Shown one piece after another: positions 16,015-18,479 of a stretch of 18,479 nt of DNA; position 1 is the first letter of the stretch; the number at the start of each line of letters is the position of its first letter. The stretch is from Bacteroidales bacterium UBA3543. GTDB lineage: Bacteria > Bacteroidota > Bacteroidia > Bacteroidales > UBA932. Made by a program: the position numbers and the translations under genes. The DNA lies in contig DFOK01000104.1 of the NCBI GenBank assembly GCA_002376715.1, forward strand, positions 1 to 18,479, given 5' to 3'. The notes under the pieces are model-generated. The model was given only the letters and a program-made list of their open reading frames with translations, ran no database searches and had not been told where the DNA came from.

Positions 16015-16098
16015 CTTAGTAACGCGCACCACGTACCTCGCAACCCGTTCCCCATCACTACACACTACCCACTACATACTACACACTCGTACCTCAAG
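16015..16098 (-). repeat. Heptamer array E directly after the S9 peptidase stop codon
   Basis: On the minus strand the sequence after the TAG stop (16101-16099) can be divided into twelve 7-nt units with no break. Units at 16084-16057 are GTGTAGT, ATGTAGT, GGGTAGT and GTGTAGT (the AGTNNGT family). Units at 16042-16015 (TGCGAGG, TACGTGG, TGCGCGT, TACTAAG) are the GKTRCGR-like sub-family that also ends array D. It is in the sense orientation of the S9 gene with zero spacing. On the plus strand it reads as a spurious ORF with TTHYPLHTTHS. Confidence 0.88.
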
Positions 16099-16112
16099 CT
16101 ACTTGAGGTACG
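16088..16112 (-). repeat. 11-bp perfect inverted repeat centred on a stop codon
   Basis: CGTACCTCAAG (16102-16112 read on minus) and CTTGAGGTACG (16098-16088 on minus) are perfect reverse complements. The 3-nt loop is exactly the TAG stop of the S9 peptidase gene. The left arm is the last coding bases (Thr-Tyr-Leu-Lys) and the right arm is the first units of array E. No T-tract follows, so it is not a standard intrinsic terminator. Confidence 0.9.
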
Positions 16113-18249
16113 TCTCCAGCCATCCGAAGAATTCGCGGTTCCAGTGGATGGAATTCTGGGGTTTGAGGATCCAGTGATTTTCATCGGGGAAAAGAATCAT
16201 TCTGGAGGGAACTCCCATCATCTGTGCAGCATTGAACGCAGCCATTCCCTGATCTACCGGCACACGGTAGTCGAGTTCTCCGTGCGTGATCAGGATAGGA
16301 GTATCCCATTTTTCCACAAGTTTGTGAGGAGAGTTGGCATAGTGTCTTCGTGCAACGGGATTGTTGCTCCAGGGGGATCCGGCCATATATGTATCGGGCT
16401 GAGCGATGCCGCCGTTATCCCAGTCGGGGAACCACATCTCCTCGGTGGTCATATACATATGCTCCACATTGAAGATTCCGGCATGTGCAATGAATGCATC
16501 GAATCTCTTCTGGTGTATTCCTGCAAGATAAAAGACTGAGTAACCGCCGTAAGAGGCACCCACAGCCGCCATTTTGCCCACATAGGGCTCAGCCTTGAGA
16601 GCATCTGCCGCAGAGAAATAATCCCTCATATTCTGACCTATATAGTCACCTGATATCTGCTCACACCACTCTTGTCCGAATGCAGTTGTACCGCGCCTGT
16701 TGGGAAGCACCACGATATAGCCCTGAGAGGCCATCAGGCGATAGTTCCAGCGATAAGACCAACCCTGACTCAAAGTGCCCTGAGGGCCGCCGAGACAGAG
16801 CAAAATCGAAGGATATACTTTGCTTTTGTCAAATTTGGGCGGGTAAAGCACCCAGGTGAGCATCTTCTTATTATCCGAAGTGCGTATCCACCTCTCTTCT
16901 ATAGTTACATCGTCAAGTTGGTCGAAAATCTCTTTGTTCTCAAAAGTAAGCTGCTCCCAACTGCCATCCTCTGCATTTATGGAAACAATTTCCGCAGGAC
17001 GCAACATACAGAGATTTGTGGCAATCAGACGTTCCACCTTGACCGAACCCTCTTCGGTAGTTGAAGTCAGTAGCAAAGGTGCGCCGAAATTGAACCACTC
17101 GCGTTCAGGGGTCACTCTGGCCATATTGCCTTCGAGGTCAGTCTTCCATATCTCCTGAAGACCCTCCACCAGCGATGTGAAGTAAAGTCCCTTGGAATCG
17201 GGCATCCATACGGGATTCTCTATATTATATTTGAAGGCTGTGGAAAGTTCACGGCGCTTGCCGGAATTAATATCAAATACAAAAAGACGGATCTTATCTG
17301 CTTCATAACCATCTCTCTCCATGCTCATCCAGGCAATTTTACCTCCGTCGGGGCTGAATACCGGATTAGTGTCATAACCCATCATTCCCTCAGAGATATT
17401 AGCGCAGAGGTTATCCGAGAGGTTCAACAGATAGATGTCGCTGTTGGTGGAGAAAGCATACTCCCTACCGGTTTTCTTACGGCAGGAATAGACAATCCGA
17501 TCGCCCTTGGGTGAAAAATCGAGCTGTTCGATGCCGCCGAAGGGCTCAGCCGGGAGTTCATAGGGTTCCCCTGCAAGAAGATCGACTCCTTCTCCCAATT
17601 TATTGCCGTCGAAGTCTGCAAGGTATGTGTGGGGAATACTCTCCACAAAGTGGTCCCAATGTCTATACATCATACCCTCAATAGTACGGGCTGTGGATTG
17701 TGGCAGATCCGGATGGATCTCTGCGGGACTTTTTGCCACCTTGAAGTTGGCAGAATAAAGCACCTTCGTGCCGTCAGGAGAGAGCTTGAATTCCATCATG
17801 CCTCCGGGAACGTCACTCACCTGTTTCTCGCCGGTACCATCACCATTCATTACCCACATCTGACCACCTCTTAAAAAGAGGATGCGCTTTCCGCCCTCTA
17901 TCCAGCGTGCATTGTTCTCGCTCTGAGGGGTAGTTGTGAGTTGTACTTTATTGCTCCCGTCAATGTCCATCACAAAGAGCTCACGGTTGGTTTTGTTCTG
18001 CTCAATTGAGGTGTAGCCGACTCCGTACAAGATTTTTGTGCCGTCAGGGGAAATCTGCGGGTCGGATACTTTGGCCAGAGAATGCATTATTTCGGGAGTA
18101 TATTGTCCATCCTGCACAGTCACCGTAGGCTTCGTGATTAGAGGCTCCGAAGCCGAAGCGCTCTTTTTGGAAGCCGTATTACAAGATGTCGCTGCTGTAA
18201 GTGCAGCCATTATCGTTACAATCGTCATAACTTTCAATAAACGTCTCAT
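16099..18249 (-). CDS. S9 serine peptidase, dipeptidyl-peptidase V-like lipoprotein
   Basis: Prolyl-oligopeptidase-fold peptidase that probably releases dipeptides from peptide N-termini. A lipoprotein signal (MRRLLKVMTIVTIMAALTAATSC, Cys23) points to membrane anchoring. Residues about 50-450 form a beta-propeller with repeated SPDGTK-type blades (66-72, 157-162, 299-304). The alpha/beta hydrolase domain follows. The triad is visible as Ser566 (GASYGGY), Asp660 (HGELDYRVP) and His692 (PDENHWIL). FPDWDNGG near 607-614 and the GGPQ oxyanion region near 487-490 fit DPP V/S9C enzymes. The length of 716 aa is normal. A second S9 gene ends 26 nt upstream. The stop codon is embedded in a hairpin, given as a separate entry. 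Confidence 0.94.
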   Translation of the reverse strand: MRRLLKVMTIVTIMAALTAATSCNTASKKSASASEPLITKPTVTVQDGQYTPEIMHSLAKVSDPQISPDGTKILYGVGYTSIEQNKTNRELFVMDIDGSNKVQLTTTPQSENNARWIEGGKRILFLRGGQMWVMNGDGTGEKQVSDVPGGMMEFKLSPDGTKVLYSANFKVAKSPAEIHPDLPQSTARTIEGMMYRHWDHFVESIPHTYLADFDGNKLGEGVDLLAGEPYELPAEPFGGIEQLDFSPKGDRIVYSCRKKTGREYAFSTNSDIYLLNLSDNLCANISEGMMGYDTNPVFSPDGGKIAWMSMERDGYEADKIRLFVFDINSGKRRELSTAFKYNIENPVWMPDSKGLYFTSLVEGLQEIWKTDLEGNMARVTPEREWFNFGAPLLLTSTTEEGSVKVERLIATNLCMLRPAEIVSINAEDGSWEQLTFENKEIFDQLDDVTIEERWIRTSDNKKMLTWVLYPPKFDKSKVYPSILLCLGGPQGTLSQGWSYRWNYRLMASQGYIVVLPNRRGTTAFGQEWCEQISGDYIGQNMRDYFSAADALKAEPYVGKMAAVGASYGGYSVFYLAGIHQKRFDAFIAHAGIFNVEHMYMTTEEMWFPDWDNGGIAQPDTYMAGSPWSNNPVARRHYANSPHKLVEKWDTPILITHGELDYRVPVDQGMAAFNAAQMMGVPSRMILFPDENHWILKPQNSIHWNREFFGWLETYLK

Positions 18250-18275
18250 GATTTTTTAATTATATGTTGTAAATA

Positions 18276-18467
18276 TTATTGTTCGTATCCGTATCCGAGG
18301 TCGATGCCTTTAAGAGTTGCGGGAACACCCTTGCTCATCCAAACGGGAGCGGGTTTGCCCTTGAGGTAGTGGTCAAAGAATTGTTCGAGGCGGATGCTCA
18401 AGTCACGCGTGTTGCGACGGTCGCGGAGGTTGTGAGCTTCTCCGTTGTACTGGAGCAACCAGTACAA
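18276..18467 (-). CDS. C-terminal fragment of a second S9-family peptidase (truncated by the window edge)
   Basis: Only the last ~62 codons are seen. WLLQYNGEAHNLRDRRNT is the typical region around the catalytic His of large S9 peptidases, with His in GEAHNL. The segment DLSIRLEQFFDHYLKGKPAPVWM is the usual C-terminal helix. A short tail ends in GYGYEQ. The family protein should continue several hundred residues upstream. The frame instead meets TGA at 18479-18477 because the last 21 bases are a foldback copy, so the TTG at 18467 is not a real start. Authentic coding sequence probably begins near 18461 in this window. The stop is 26 nt before the next S9 gene, which suggests a tandem pair in one operon. 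Confidence 0.8.
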   Translation of the reverse strand: MYWLLQYNGEAHNLRDRRNTRDLSIRLEQFFDHYLKGKPAPVWMSKGVPATLKGIDLGYGYEQ

Positions 18468-18479
18468 CGGAGAAGCTCA
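18433..18479. repeat. Perfect 21-bp inverted repeat at the window end (foldback)
   Basis: Positions 18433-18453 and 18459-18479 are perfect reverse complements around a 5-nt spacer (AGCAA). The inner copy encodes conserved S9 peptidase sequence. The outer copy is terminal and interrupts that reading frame. Its position at the very end suggests an assembly or library foldback instead of a natural element. Confidence 0.9.

Noticed and set aside
18433..18479. Insertion sequence end or attachment site
   Set aside because: The repeat unit is ordinary S9 peptidase coding sequence with no transposase or target duplication. A terminal foldback artefact explains it better.

Overview
The window reads as a chromosomal segment of a Bacteroidota bacterium, most likely order Bacteroidales. 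Four things support this: the gene order rplM-rpsI-rpsB-tsf with long EF-Ts and S2 proteins, a SusC/SusD outer-membrane pair, TAnnTTTG-type promoter boxes instead of E. coli-type ones, and the absence of clear Shine-Dalgarno sites before most genes. I cannot name a genus from the sequence alone.

Layout. Positions 1-150 hold a 7-bp tandem repeat array and a terminator. Positions 277-3195 (minus) hold the translation operon rplM-rpsI-rpsB-tsf, read right to left, with a well-formed promoter (TTTG-N19-TAACTTTG) overlapping the 3' end of the next gene and a 204-nt leader before rpsB. pfkA (minus) and a dus-family tRNA-dihydrouridine synthase (plus) are divergent. lpxK (lipid A kinase, plus) follows dus and converges on susD across a strong bidirectional terminator. 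From 6706 to the right edge every gene is on the minus strand. In transcription order these are a truncated S9 peptidase, a second S9 peptidase lipoprotein (DPP V-like), an M24B Xaa-Pro aminopeptidase, a secreted C1B (bleomycin-hydrolase-type) peptidase, a DUF456 membrane protein, then susC and susD.

How the genes may work together. The left half is housekeeping: translation, glycolysis, tRNA modification and lipid A. The right half places four peptidase genes upstream of one SusCD transporter. By analogy with the RagAB peptide importer this could be a protein or peptide utilisation region, but that is inference. SusC has its own candidate promoter and a repeat-bearing leader.

The most unusual signal is a family of short, degenerate 7-bp tandem arrays (core AGTNNGT, plus GKTRCGR-like and AGCCAAC-like sub-families). 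Five stretches occur in 18.5 kb. The four whose upstream gene is visible each begin 0-11 nt after a stop codon and run in the sense orientation of that gene. Because 7 is not a multiple of 3 and the core contains TAG, the arrays place stop codons in all three sense frames. One array also forms an 11-bp perfect hairpin centred on the stop codon of the S9 peptidase. The extreme right end is a perfect 21-bp foldback that destroys the reading frame of the last gene and is probably an assembly or contig-end artefact.
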